From contig CAKTHE010000001.1 in the NCBI GenBank assembly GCA_934563745.1, positions 62,001-126,000 of the forward strand: DNA of 64,000 bases, written 5' to 3'. Below, piece after piece: positions 48,357-57,807 of the stretch. Each line of letters begins with the position of its first letter. The stretch's first letter is position 1. This DNA is from an uncultured Dysosmobacter sp. GTDB taxonomy: Bacteria; Bacillota; Clostridia; Oscillospirales; Oscillospiraceae. The position numbers and the translations under genes were made by a program. The notes under the pieces are model-generated. The model was not told the origin of the DNA. It did no database searches and saw nothing but the letters and a program-made list of their open reading frames with translations.

Positions 48357-50428
48357 CTGCTTACATTCTTAACTTTGCTGTTGCCGGCTTTGTAGTACGC
48401 ATATTGCGTGCCTTCGCCAGAAACCGAGTAAGAGGTAGAGCCGAAAATCTCAACCTCAGACAGGAGAAAGAGCTTATCGGCGGTCGTCTTGATCGTTGTA
48501 CTCTGGCTGCCGGCCGAGGAGAGCTTATTGACCTGCTTAACGACACTCTGCCAGGCGCTTGTGAGCTGACTGAGATAGGTCGCCATGTTGCTCTTACGCA
48601 TAGCGCAGTTTTCCCAACCGCCACTATTCGTGTTAGAGCTATTCATTTGCGCCTTACCTGCCAGGCAATCAGCCATCTGCAAGGTCATGCCGGCTTTACC
48701 GGTCGCGGTCGCAGAGCCGTACGCAGTGGAGCTTGTCAACGTATCATGGTTGAAGCCCATAACCTTAAAGGCGTACGAGGTACCGTTGATCGCGATATTG
48801 ATCGAGTCGCCGACGCTGATTTTGTAGTGGCTCGCGCCGTCGTCGATATAGACCGTGCTTGTCGTGTTCGTGATCGCGCTGTTCCGAGAGATCGCCTCAG
48901 CATAGAGACTCATCTTCTCGGCGGTCAGGCTCGAAATGCCGGTCGTATAGTTCACGCCGGACTTCGGGCTCGTGCTCGCAGTCGGCTTATAGGACAGGGT
49001 CACGCTCGCGCTCTGGCCGCTGGTCGTGATCGAAACCGCCTGCTGCGCGGTGTCCGTGCCGTTCGTGCTCTTGACGGTCCAGGTGCCGGCGCTCGGGACG
49101 GTAAACGTGTAGCTGCCGGTCGTGTTCGGCGCGGTGAGTGTGGTCGCGCCATTCGAGCAAGTACAGGTCGAGCCCGAGGGGTACGTGACCGCGATCGTTG
49201 CGGCGAAGTAGGTCAGCGTGACGGTGTACTGCTTGACCTCCGTGACGGAGACGCTCGTGGTTGCCGTCTGGCCGTTCAGCGTAGCGGTAATATTCCACAC
49301 GCCATAGGACGGAATCTGGAAGGTCCATTTTCCGCTTACCTCTGTTCCCACGAGAGAGGTCTCACCGTCCGTGGCGGTCACCGTGGAGCCTGTGGGGGCG
49401 GTCACGACGATTGCGGGATAGAAGCCGCCGCCACTCTGCGCGACTGGATTCAGGAGCTCATACTGCGTGCCGTTGTACTGGAAGAGATAGACGTAGCCGG
49501 CCTTGAGAAGTCCAGCCGCGACGGCCTCGCCCTTGTAGTAGATCGACTTCGCGCCAGTGCTGTTGACGTTCAATGTGGGCGCGGCCGCGGTGTTGTCGTA
49601 GGAGAACTTCACGCCTACGATCGCGCCCGTGACGAGCGTAAAGCCCGAGAGCGTCACGGCCTTTGCCTTCGTTGCTGCGGCGGTCGAGCAAGCGCCGTAG
49701 CCACGGCCCAGCTTGGCAGCGGCCGAGAGTACGGCCTCAGCCTGCGCAAGACCGCCCGTGCCGGTGAAGACAGGGAGATTCGCAGTCGAGCCGAGCTTGC
49801 CGTCGCTCGTCAGGTTGCCGTGCTTGTGGGACGTAGCCGCAGCGCCTACCTGAGCTGCAGTCACGCCATGCGGGTTCTGCTTGTTCGCGGCGTGCTCGTC
49901 AATAGCGCCCTGCGCGTCGTCGGCCGCGTTTTGCGCGTTATCCGCGGCAGTCTGCGCATTGCTTGCGGCCGTACCCGCGGCGTTGGCGGTACTCTGCGCG
50001 CCCGAAGCGGCGGTACCGGCTACGTTAGCGGCGCTCTGCGCGGTAGCGGCTGCGCTCTGCGCGGTAGCGGCTGCGCTCTTCGCCGCGGCCGCGTCGCTGA
50101 CGCCCTGATCGGCCTGCTTTTTCGCCTCCTGGATATTCTTCTGCAAGGCGTCGAAGTCCTTGTTGGTGAAGTTGCGGGCGATCGTGGTACCAGAGGGCCA
50201 GGCTTTTGCCGTTCCCTCTACGCCGCGCGTACAACCGGAAAGGGAGTCCGTTGTCTTTGCGGTGTAGAGAATCGTTTCACCGTCTTCATCCGTGCCGATT
50301 GTCGCGAGGTTCGGGGCGTCGGGGAAGGCGGAAATATCGGTGACAGGAATTGTAGTGTCGCCTGCGCCGATGCCATCGGCGAGAGCGACCTGCGGAGAGA
50401 AGGGAATGCCCTTATACATAGTCTCCAA
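48221..50428 (-). CDS. Diversified protein 1: tail fibre / receptor-binding protein with variable C-terminus
   Basis: 735 residues, TTG start nine bases after AGGAGG. The N-terminal 80 residues form a tail-attachment-like beta domain. Residues about 90-200 are an Ala-rich heptad coiled coil (AATAQSAANVAGTAASGAQS) that would trimerise. A PHGVTAAQVGA fibre motif, then Ig-like modules (TVTLTYFAATIAVTYPSGST) follow. The last 190 residues are a DUF6273-like lectin fold ending in WWERSP...GVAFGFCV, containing VR1. It is downstream of the tail-tip gene, as expected of the adhesin that binds the host surface. Mutagenic homing would change its binding face. Confidence 0.93.
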   Translation of the reverse strand: METMYKGIPFSPQVALADGIGAGDTTIPVTDISAFPDAPNLATIGTDEDGETILYTAKTTDSLSGCTRGVEGTAKAWPSGTTIARNFTNKDFDALQKNIQEAKKQADQGVSDAAAAKSAAATAQSAAATAQSAANVAGTAASGAQSTANAAGTAASNAQTAADNAQNAADDAQGAIDEHAANKQNPHGVTAAQVGAAATSHKHGNLTSDGKLGSTANLPVFTGTGGLAQAEAVLSAAAKLGRGYGACSTAAATKAKAVTLSGFTLVTGAIVGVKFSYDNTAAAPTLNVNSTGAKSIYYKGEAVAAGLLKAGYVYLFQYNGTQYELLNPVAQSGGGFYPAIVVTAPTGSTVTATDGETSLVGTEVSGKWTFQIPSYGVWNITATLNGQTATTSVSVTEVKQYTVTLTYFAATIAVTYPSGSTCTCSNGATTLTAPNTTGSYTFTVPSAGTWTVKSTNGTDTAQQAVSITTSGQSASVTLSYKPTASTSPKSGVNYTTGISSLTAEKMSLYAEAISRNSAITNTTSTVYIDDGASHYKISVGDSINIAINGTSYAFKVMGFNHDTLTSSTAYGSATATGKAGMTLQMADCLAGKAQMNSSNTNSGGWENCAMRKSNMATYLSQLTSAWQSVVKQVNKLSSAGSQSTTIKTTADKLFLLSEVEIFGSTSYSVSGEGTQYAYYKAGNSKVKNVSRSAYTWWERSPYASNSTIFCFVYSDGNASYYTASASVGVAFGFCV

Positions 50429-50448
50429 AGTGCTTTACCTCCTGAGAG

Positions 50449-52314
50449 TTAAACTGTTGCGTCGCCCCTGGACTGCACGAAGCCCTGGACGAACATGTCA
50501 ATACTGACGTAGGCGAGATCGTTCGGCCGAACCTCAATCGAGAGCCAGGAACCACGCGGAATCAGCTTAGAGCTGGTGTCTACGAGGTACTGCGTCAGGT
50601 CGAGCTCGGTATCAGTTGAGACGATCGTCGCTTTCTTCTTGCCGTTGACATAGAGGTCGAATTGTTTCGGGCTGCCATAGAAGTAGATGCCAGGCGTGAT
50701 GTCGTGCTCATGCGCGGGAATCGTGATATTATGGCTGTGCCCAGGAATCGTGACATTGTGGGAATGGCTCGGAATACTGACGCTGTGCGAGTGAGAGCTG
50801 ATTGTGTGCGTATGCGCGGGGTGAACGTGCGCGCCGGACCACACAAAGGTCTCATAGCCGTCAATGGTTTGGCCGTCACTGGTCGTCGCAAGCCGCGCGC
50901 CGCGAGAGAGACCGTGGTTGTGCACGGCTTGGCCGCTTGTCTGGCTCGGCAAGACGTTCGAGGACTCAAGCGCAGTAGAACCAGAGGTTTGACCACCACC
51001 CGAAGAGGTGGTCGAGGTAGAGCCGCCGCCCGAGGTACTCGAATAGGTCTTTTGCGAAGCGGTCGTCGAAGAGACAACCTTAGACTCAGCGGCCTTCGTC
51101 GCCTTGGAGTAGGCGCGGAAGCTGCCGACGCGGACCTTCGCTACGATCTTATTGACGATTCGCATATCCTCGGGAAGGTAGAAGTCCATGACCGCGCCAT
51201 TCTGCGAGTCGCAGTTAGCTTGGAGCGACTGCGAGTAGAGCTGCGTTGCGCCCTGGGCGTACGCCTGCTCGATTCGCTGCCGGTCTGCCATATCTGCGAC
51301 GCTGGACGCAATATCGGTACTCTTGTTCGCGACGATAATCTTGCTGCTTGGTACGTCATCGTATTTATAGGTGAGCTCGGTGACGTAGGTATCGACCTGC
51401 GTACCGAGCTCAGTCTGCAAAATACGAACACGCTTGCCGATCTGCGCGACGTTGTAGTCGGACTCGTCGAGCTCGGCGAAGCTGATCTCGAATTGCTGTA
51501 AAGGGTCCTGCAATTCATTCAGCATGACTTGCGCCGCGGAGAGAAGGCTTGCGGGGTCCTCATACCGGCGGTCAATCCAGATTCGTTCAATGAGACCATA
51601 CTTGTCGATATACTCCTGCGGGCTCTGAATGTACTCGAGACCATTGTTGACGCTCTTGATCGTGAGCTGGTTGACGCCTTCACCGTAGCCCAGGGGGTAA
51701 AGCCTGGTACAAATCTGCTGCGGGTCGCTGCCAGAACCATACGAGAGCATGTTCCAGCCCGAACGCACATAGAGCTGCGGCTTTTGCCCGAGGCCGATCG
51801 ACTTGAGGGAGAGACGCCACGGGTAGACACTGGTATCAGTTACCCACATATAGTCGGCGAGAGGCGTCGCGATCGAGAACAGGGCTGAGAGCAAGGTCTC
51901 CTGCGTCCAGCCATATTCAAATTGTCGTGCGAAGTCACACTCATAAAGGACCCAGTTTTGAACACGCTGCCGATTCAGTACATAGCGAATACAGTCGGCC
52001 GTGTAGGTTCCTCGGTTGCCTACGACGTGGTACCCGAAGAGTACGTTGTCAATCAAGGTCGCGAGAACGTGCTCGCATTGATAGGTCAAAAGGCCGGTCT
52101 CGGTGATCTCCGCGTCGACCGGCATAATGCGATAGAGCTCACCGCCGTTGTAGCGGACGTAGTTGAAGGGCTGACAATACTCATTTTTCGCGTCGTTGTA
52201 CGGAAGCGAAAAAGTAAGGTACCAAAGGCTGTTGATCTTGCGCTCTTCCTCTACGCCGCTCGCGTTTTCGGCGATCGCGATACGCTTGCGGCTTTTATCA
52301 AAAATCTCAAGCAT
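50449..52314 (-). CDS. Tail-tip / prophage endopeptidase tail protein with HxH needle
   Basis: 621 residues. The N-terminal 370 residues match the phage tail-associated 'endopeptidase tail' or Gp37-like hub fold (LTYQCEHVLATLIDNVLFGY, QEYIDKYGLIERIW). A Ser/Gly/Thr linker at about 410-450 follows. Then, at about 505-555, a series of HxH motifs (AHVHPAHTHTISSHSHSVSI, PSHSHNVTIPGHSHNITIPA, AHEHD) resembles metal-binding needle tips of tail spikes. The C-terminus is a beta-sandwich. It probably forms the distal tip that contacts the cell. Confidence 0.85.
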   Translation of the reverse strand: MLEIFDKSRKRIAIAENASGVEEERKINSLWYLTFSLPYNDAKNEYCQPFNYVRYNGGELYRIMPVDAEITETGLLTYQCEHVLATLIDNVLFGYHVVGNRGTYTADCIRYVLNRQRVQNWVLYECDFARQFEYGWTQETLLSALFSIATPLADYMWVTDTSVYPWRLSLKSIGLGQKPQLYVRSGWNMLSYGSGSDPQQICTRLYPLGYGEGVNQLTIKSVNNGLEYIQSPQEYIDKYGLIERIWIDRRYEDPASLLSAAQVMLNELQDPLQQFEISFAELDESDYNVAQIGKRVRILQTELGTQVDTYVTELTYKYDDVPSSKIIVANKSTDIASSVADMADRQRIEQAYAQGATQLYSQSLQANCDSQNGAVMDFYLPEDMRIVNKIVAKVRVGSFRAYSKATKAAESKVVSSTTASQKTYSSTSGGGSTSTTSSGGGQTSGSTALESSNVLPSQTSGQAVHNHGLSRGARLATTSDGQTIDGYETFVWSGAHVHPAHTHTISSHSHSVSIPSHSHNVTIPGHSHNITIPAHEHDITPGIYFYGSPKQFDLYVNGKKKATIVSTDTELDLTQYLVDTSSKLIPRGSWLSIEVRPNDLAYVSIDMFVQGFVQSRGDATV

Positions 52315-52315
52315 A

Positions 52316-53014
52316 TCACAAGTACCTCTCTGTATAAATCAGGTTACCGGACAAGCCGTTGCCGATCGCGCTCTCAATGTCAAGGTAAAGAAGATCGCGT
52401 GAGAGCATGAGCCAGTCGCCAGACTGCTTATCGAGAACGTTCTCGCCATTCAGCAGGACTCGGAACGTGTCGCTGTCAATACGCAGCTCGCCGCCAGGCG
52501 GAATCGTGACAGTGACGGAGACCTGCTCCGTGGACTGCGTGCCCGCGCCAGAGACCGAGCCGAGCACTTCATAGAGCAATGGGTCGATCAAAATATCCTT
52601 GACCACGCTCGCCAGTGAAGTAAGCGCATCGGCGTAGGCCTCATGCCAGAGAATATCAGCGCTCGCGTACGAGCTCGCCCCGAGGTTATCAGCAAGCACG
52701 TTGACGATCATGGAGTTCTGCGCGCCGTCAGACATGGCCTGCAAGGTGTCCCCGAGTAAGCCCTTCACGATGATATTCGCCTGCATAAGCGCGGCGCTGT
52801 TCATTGCTGCGTACGATTCAAAAGTCGAAGCAATGCCGATCGCGCCGCGCGCAGTACCGCGGAGAATGTCATTGAAGAAGGCGGTCGTCTCGACCGGAAT
52901 AGCTACGCCGGCAACAGATTCCAGGCTTTCGGTGAGAAGCAGCTCAATGTGAATTGTGTTGTCCTGACTCCCAAGGGAAAACCTGGATAAATTGAAGCGG
53001 TCAAAGCTAAACAT
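52316..53014 (-). CDS. Hypothetical tail protein
   Basis: 232 residues between the tip protein and the fibre-repeat protein. The middle is Ala/Ser-rich and helical (AMNSAALMQANIIVKGLLGD); the ends are beta-type, and SVTVTIPPGGELRIDSDTFR resembles the domain used in distal-tail-like proteins. Location indicates a tail-tip or baseplate component; no specific family recognised. Confidence 0.7.
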   Translation of the reverse strand: MFSFDRFNLSRFSLGSQDNTIHIELLLTESLESVAGVAIPVETTAFFNDILRGTARGAIGIASTFESYAAMNSAALMQANIIVKGLLGDTLQAMSDGAQNSMIVNVLADNLGASSYASADILWHEAYADALTSLASVVKDILIDPLLYEVLGSVSGAGTQSTEQVSVTVTIPPGGELRIDSDTFRVLLNGENVLDKQSGDWLMLSRDLLYLDIESAIGNGLSGNLIYTERYL

Positions 53015-53015
53015 A

Positions 53016-53795
53016 TTAGTTCAATCCCACCTTCAACGCGCCGACGTCGATCGTCGGCATATAGCCCTTCTTGATCGTGATTGCCTCAGTGAGCTCCTGC
53101 AAGTACACAGGCTCGCCGCCCGTTGCCGCAGAGTAGATCGCCGAATAGGTCCAGACGCCCCACGGGGTCGAAGGACGGTTGAAGGACACGGCGAGAGAGT
53201 TCTGCACGAGCATCTGACCGCTCGCCTGCTCACTTGGCGCGGAGAATGTCAGCGCGACGCGGGCGTAGTTATCGCCGGCAAGCTCGGAGCCGGTCTCCTC
53301 GGGAGAGCCGTTCCAGAGGGAGAAATGCGGAGAAATGCCGACGATAGATGTACCGCGGAAGAGGTTCAGGAGCTTTGTCTTGAAGGCGTTCGACATGTTG
53401 CCGGTCAGGTAGAAGAGCACGTCGCCGGCCAGGAAGACAGGCGGCTCATTTGCGCCGATAACCAGGCTTTCAGTCAGCTCGCTGCGGGCGAGCATATTGC
53501 CGCCGACAAGGGAGTCCATGATCGCAATGTGCGTCACGGTGCCCGCGGGGTCGGCCGGCGCCGCGAAGGTAATGTCAGAAAGATTCTGAATACCGATGCC
53601 GCCGTTCGAGGCTGCGGGCTCGGAGAAGGCGATCTCCATGCGAGCATAGCCCGCGTAGCTGATTTCAGTGCCAGCCGCGCCAGAGTCGCCAGGGTCATTG
53701 AGGAACAAGGCCAGGTAGACTTTTGTCGGGGCGGCAAAGGTGACGCCGCGCAGGACATTCAGAAAACCGGTCTCAAGGTAGTCGCAAGCATACAT
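53016..53795 (-). CDS. Phage tail fibre-like protein with tandem repeat
   Basis: 259 residues made of two homologous halves. The first has FLNVLRGVTFAAPTKVYLAL and ISYAGYARMEIAFSEP; the second has KLLNLFRGTSIVGISPHFSL and LAGDNYARVALTFSAP. This duplicated beta-sandwich is common in phage tail fibre proteins. It sits between the distal tail gene and the 232-residue gene. Confidence 0.78.
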   Translation of the reverse strand: MYACDYLETGFLNVLRGVTFAAPTKVYLALFLNDPGDSGAAGTEISYAGYARMEIAFSEPAASNGGIGIQNLSDITFAAPADPAGTVTHIAIMDSLVGGNMLARSELTESLVIGANEPPVFLAGDVLFYLTGNMSNAFKTKLLNLFRGTSIVGISPHFSLWNGSPEETGSELAGDNYARVALTFSAPSEQASGQMLVQNSLAVSFNRPSTPWGVWTYSAIYSAATGGEPVYLQELTEAITIKKGYMPTIDVGALKVGLN

Positions 53796-53798
53796 AGC

Positions 53799-54329
53799 TT
53801 AGTCACTCCTTTTCGTTGCAGTGATCGTAATATTTTGGACGTTGCTCGAGGAGACGTTGCGCAGGACGATCATGCACGGCGTTTCCGCGGTGCCCTGATA
53901 CGCGATCTTGTTGCGTCCGTTCTCAAGCGGCGTGGTGATCGTCGGGCCGTACGCGAACGGCTCGGCGATGAAGTTAAGCTCGAATTCGCGCCCCGTCTCG
54001 AGGTAGTAGTCCTGGACCTCTGCGGGGTCATAGAGCTCGGCGATATAATACTTGTCAGGCTCGTTCCAGAGACGGAGCCGAGCCTTCTTGCTAAGGGCGT
54101 AGATGATCTCGCGAAACTCAGCCTTTGTGACTTGGCGCGTCAGCGTGCAGGTCATGCGCAAGGTACGCTCTTCCCAGTTTTTCGCGCCGAAGTCATAAGA
54201 GCCGGAGCGGCCAGGAATGGTAATCTTACGAGCTCGCTTTGGAGGAAGCAAGTAGTCATAAGCAATCACCATCAGGCCCCAGTCGTCTACGCTGTTATAC
54301 CTGCCGAAGCTAAAGCTATCGCCGGTCAT
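53799..54329 (-). CDS. Distal tail protein (Dit-like)
   Basis: 176 residues with IPGRSGSYDFGAKNWEERTL and LWNEPDKYYIAELYDPAEVQ, the N-terminal beta-sandwich pattern of siphovirus Dit proteins. It is short because it lacks the C-terminal galectin-like domain of larger Dits. It overlaps the tape measure gene end by four bases. Dit forms the hub joining tail tube to tip. Confidence 0.85.
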   Translation of the reverse strand: MTGDSFSFGRYNSVDDWGLMVIAYDYLLPPKRARKITIPGRSGSYDFGAKNWEERTLRMTCTLTRQVTKAEFREIIYALSKKARLRLWNEPDKYYIAELYDPAEVQDYYLETGREFELNFIAEPFAYGPTITTPLENGRNKIAYQGTAETPCMIVLRNVSSSNVQNITITATKRSD

Positions 54330-57016
54330 GTCGGTGCAAGCCCCCTTCTTCGGATTTCGCGCGCTGTTTCAGCGCCGATCTGCTTACCTACGCGGCGCGC
54401 GTCCTCGTCGGAGCCGTCGCCGTTATAGGTTACGTAGACAATGATTCCATTGTCGTTTGTAATAGTCTGCGAGTGGTTACCGCCGCCAGAACCGGAGCTT
54501 GCCGTGAGCGCGAGCTTACTGCTGAGCCCGCCGACTTCGGCCGCGACAGAGACATTCGCGTCGTCAATCAGGTCTTGAAGCTGGGCACGCATATCGTCGG
54601 TCAGTTCAGGCATGGCCTGGTCGACGCCCTTGCCGATTCCAGGAGGAATCCAGCGGCCGACTTCCTTGGCGAATACCTTAGACGGAGACGAGATGCCGAG
54701 CGCAGACTTAATCGTGTTGAGTGCGCTGTTCGCGACGTTCTTTGCAGCCTGGACGAGCGTACCGACTGCGTTTGAGACGCCGTTGGCGATACCCTCGATG
54801 ATGTTGCGGCCAAGGTCAAGCCAGTTGGTATTTGTGATCGTGTCCCAAACCTGACTGACGAGATCGCTTGCAGCCTGCCCCAAGTTGGAAAACAGGCTCT
54901 TGATGCCCTCGATGATCTTTGTGAGGATTTCCGAGCCCTTCTTAAACCACTCGGTATTCGTGATCTTGTCGGTGATCTTCTTGACGAGATCGCTTGCTGT
55001 TTGAGCAAGGTTCGTAAAGATGCTCTTAATGCCGTTGATGATCTTTGTGAGGACTTCGGCGCCCTTTTGGAACCACTCTGTATTTGTGATTTTGTCCCAA
55101 ATCGTCGAGACGATCTTGCCCGCAGCCTCAAAGAGCGCGCCGATCAGGGAGAGAATACCCTTGACGAGCGACTCGAGAATCTTCGCGCCGAGCGCGAGCC
55201 AGTCGGTCTCAAAAATCGTGTTGACCAGAGCGTCCACGAGATCAAGCGCAGCGTCGATCAGGTCGGGCAGCGCCTCGATCAAGCCTTCGGCGATTGCGAG
55301 AGTCAGCTCGATTGCAGCGTCGACCAGGAGCGGCAGATTGTCGAGCAAGCCCTGCGTGAGGGCGTTTAAGAGCGTGATCGCGCACTCGATGATCTGCGGC
55401 AGGTTATCAAGAATCGCGGTGACGAGATTCTCAATAATGACGGGGGCCGCCTCGATGATAACCGGCACCGCGGCAATCAGGCCTTCAACAAGGCCAGTCA
55501 GCAGCGCGAGCGCGGCGTCAATGAGGGCGCTGATGTTTTCCGTGCTGAGGAGTCCTTCAACGAATTGCAGGACCGCCTCGACCGCGGCAGGAATCAGAGT
55601 AGGCGCCTCTTTCGCAAGGCTGTCCGCGAGAGCGGTGATGATCTCAAGAGCTGCAAGCGCCAGGTCTCCGAGAATGGAGCCGAGCCCATTGAGTAAGACC
55701 TTGCCGATCTCGATCGCGCTGTCAACGAGCGTCTTCTTGTTCTTGAGCAGACCGGAGATCAAGCTCTTAATGACCTTGACGCCGATGTCGATAAACTTCG
55801 GAAGCTCGCTTGTGATCTTGAGGAGAACCTCGGAGAGCACGTCGCCCGCGGCCGAGACAAGGCCTTCCAGCCCGTTCTCATTGAGCGCCTCGGAGAGTTG
55901 CCCGACGAGCTCGGTCGCAAACTGGACCGTATCACGGAGCGGGGCCTGCAGGTTTTCATATACGCCGATGCCGAGCCCCTCGAGGGCCGACTTCATAATC
56001 GTAATATCGCCTTGCAGGTTGTCGAGCTGCGTGTCGGCCATGTTCTGCATGGCGCCCGCGCTATCGTCGATTGCGGCGGCCAGATTATCGAACTCTTCGC
56101 CGCAGCCGGCGAGAAGAGCCTGCGCAGATTTCAAGTCGACTTTGTTAAAAATCTCGTTGAGAACCTTTGTCTTTTCGCCCTCGGTCATGCCTGACAGCGC
56201 GGAGTCAAGATCACGGAAGACCTCATTGAGCGGACGCATATTGCCGGCTGCGTCATAGACTTCCAGACCCAGGGCCGACATAGCATCTGCGGCTTTATCC
56301 GTAGGCGCGGACAAAGCGAGAATAACATTTCGTAAAGCCGTGCCGCCCTCAGCGCCCTTAATGCCTCGGTTTGCGAGGACGCCGAGCGCTGCGTTCAGCT
56401 CAGTTGTGCCGCCGGCCAGGCTCTTCGCCGTGCCGCCAACAGTAAGAATCGCCTCGCCGAGCTGGCCGACGCTGGTATTCGCCTTACTGGCGGTTTTCGC
56501 CATCTTGTCGCCGAACTCGGTCAGATTTGCGCTGCTTGCCTCAATACCGAGCGCGGCCATCGCGTCAGTCGCAAGGTCGGAAGCGTAGGCAAGGTCAAGA
56601 CCACCTGCGGCGGCCAGGTTCAGGACCGAAGGCAGAACGTCCGCGGAGGTCGCGGCGTCGTAGCCGGCCAGAGCCAGATAGTTTAGAGCGTCAGCGGCCT
56701 CGGACGCGCTGAACGCAGTCGTTGCGCCTGCGTCTTTTGCGGCCTGAGACAGAAGCTCGAACTCTTCCGAGCCGTTGCGAATGTCTTCGACCGTGAGGCC
56801 CATTGTCGCGGCGACCTGCGACATACTGGACTCAAAGCTGGAGCCGACCTTCACGGCGGCGGTGGCTACGCCGGCAACGGCGGTCGTAACAGCCGCAACC
56901 GTAGTCGTAACACCCTTTAGGGCGGTAGAGGCAATACTGCCAAGACCAGAGAGAGCGCTTTTGAATTTACTGGAATCGCCCTCAATGTCGATAATGACGG
57001 AGCCGTCATTTGCCAT
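54326..57016 (-). CDS. Tail tape measure protein
   Basis: 896 residues. The N-terminus has the TP901-type tape measure core (VAATMGLTVEDIRNGSEEFE, TAFSASEAADALNYLALAGY). A long helical middle contains recurring units such as ITNTEWFQKGAEVLTKIING and hydrophobic stretches. The C-terminus is globular (GISSPSKVFAKEVGRWIPPG). It sets tail length; 896 residues predicts a tail of roughly 130 nm by the usual proportion. Confidence 0.95.
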   Translation of the reverse strand: MANDGSVIIDIEGDSSKFKSALSGLGSIASTALKGVTTTVAAVTTAVAGVATAAVKVGSSFESSMSQVAATMGLTVEDIRNGSEEFELLSQAAKDAGATTAFSASEAADALNYLALAGYDAATSADVLPSVLNLAAAGGLDLAYASDLATDAMAALGIEASSANLTEFGDKMAKTASKANTSVGQLGEAILTVGGTAKSLAGGTTELNAALGVLANRGIKGAEGGTALRNVILALSAPTDKAADAMSALGLEVYDAAGNMRPLNEVFRDLDSALSGMTEGEKTKVLNEIFNKVDLKSAQALLAGCGEEFDNLAAAIDDSAGAMQNMADTQLDNLQGDITIMKSALEGLGIGVYENLQAPLRDTVQFATELVGQLSEALNENGLEGLVSAAGDVLSEVLLKITSELPKFIDIGVKVIKSLISGLLKNKKTLVDSAIEIGKVLLNGLGSILGDLALAALEIITALADSLAKEAPTLIPAAVEAVLQFVEGLLSTENISALIDAALALLTGLVEGLIAAVPVIIEAAPVIIENLVTAILDNLPQIIECAITLLNALTQGLLDNLPLLVDAAIELTLAIAEGLIEALPDLIDAALDLVDALVNTIFETDWLALGAKILESLVKGILSLIGALFEAAGKIVSTIWDKITNTEWFQKGAEVLTKIINGIKSIFTNLAQTASDLVKKITDKITNTEWFKKGSEILTKIIEGIKSLFSNLGQAASDLVSQVWDTITNTNWLDLGRNIIEGIANGVSNAVGTLVQAAKNVANSALNTIKSALGISSPSKVFAKEVGRWIPPGIGKGVDQAMPELTDDMRAQLQDLIDDANVSVAAEVGGLSSKLALTASSGSGGGNHSQTITNDNGIIVYVTYNGDGSDEDARRVGKQIGAETAREIRRRGLAPT

Positions 57017-57059
57017 GTTTCCACCACCTTTTCAGTGGCGTCATCGGCAACTAAGGCAA

Positions 57060-57215
57060 CTACTTGACGCGAATCTCAAATAATTTCTTACAATTTCGGC
57101 CCTTGCAGCGAACAAAAACGCCTGTGCACTTCGCGTCGGGCGCGAGGTACACAGGCATTTCATATCCACAAAAAGGGCACTTGAGCTTTACGCGCTCAGG
57201 CTTTTCCTTTTCCAT
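57060..57215 (-). CDS. Com-like zinc-ribbon protein
   Basis: 51 residues from ATG at 57215 (AAGGAGGTTT). LKCPFCGYEMPVYLAPDAKC and RCKGRNCKKLFEI form a four- to six-cysteine zinc ribbon like Mu Com or tail-module Com proteins. It lies between the tail chaperone and the tape measure genes and overlaps the former by 20 bases. It might bind RNA or act as a tail-assembly factor. Confidence 0.7.
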   Translation of the reverse strand: MEKEKPERVKLKCPFCGYEMPVYLAPDAKCTGVFVRCKGRNCKKLFEIRVK

Positions 57216-57807
57216 AAACCTCCTTGAAACGATCGGCAACATATCTCTTGATCGCGGCATCGCGCTCGCTGAGAGTCAACTTGTGATCGACTGCGCCGCG
57301 CTCGGGAATTGCGTACTTTGCGCGCCGAGTCTCAAACTGCTTTTTCTGTTTGGCGCTCATGCCTTCCGTGCTGCCGGTCCGGTAATAAACGCGCTGCTTG
57401 AAGGGGGTATCGTCAGGAAGCCCGAGCATCAGCTCGCGAAAGGCCCACCAGTGAAGGTCCTCCTGCAAGAGGTCAATGCCGTAGGCCTCGCGGAATGAGG
57501 TATAGAGCGCATCGGCGTCGATCTCAAAATCGTAGCTCCTGCGAGAGGGCTTGAGGTTTTGCTTATCGGTTTCCTCCTTCTCGTGAGGCTTGCCGAGACA
57601 GTAAAACCAAAGAGCTTGTTTGACCGCCTCGTCATACGGCTGCGGCCAGTTATCACCGAAGAACGTTGTCAAGACGTTCTCCGGTGTAAGCTGGTCATCA
57701 AGAGCCAAAAGCTCAAACCGCATTCCGACGCGGAAGCTCGTATTGATGGGAACCTCACGACCGCCGACTTTTACCGCGTACGGCAGCGGGGTCGTTAGGA
57801 GATTCAT
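57196..57807 (-). CDS. Gp15-family tail assembly protein
   Basis: 203 residues, matching the bacteriophage Gp15 family: MNLLTTPLPYAVKVGGREVP, NTSFRVGMRFELLALDD, YDFEIDADALYTSFREAYGI and LHWWAFRELMLGLPDDTPFK. These sit between the major tail protein and tape measure and are thought to be tail assembly chaperones. The start overlaps the preceding gene by four bases (ATGA). Confidence 0.88.
   Translation of the reverse strand: MNLLTTPLPYAVKVGGREVPINTSFRVGMRFELLALDDQLTPENVLTTFFGDNWPQPYDEAVKQALWFYCLGKPHEKEETDKQNLKPSRRSYDFEIDADALYTSFREAYGIDLLQEDLHWWAFRELMLGLPDDTPFKQRVYYRTGSTEGMSAKQKKQFETRRAKYAIPERGAVDHKLTLSERDAAIKRYVADRFKEVYGKGKA

Noticed and set aside
48404..50452. 682-residue plus-strand ORF opposite the tail target gene
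   Set aside because: Arg/Gly/Ala-rich antisense translation without domain features; the minus-strand gene is clearly the real one.
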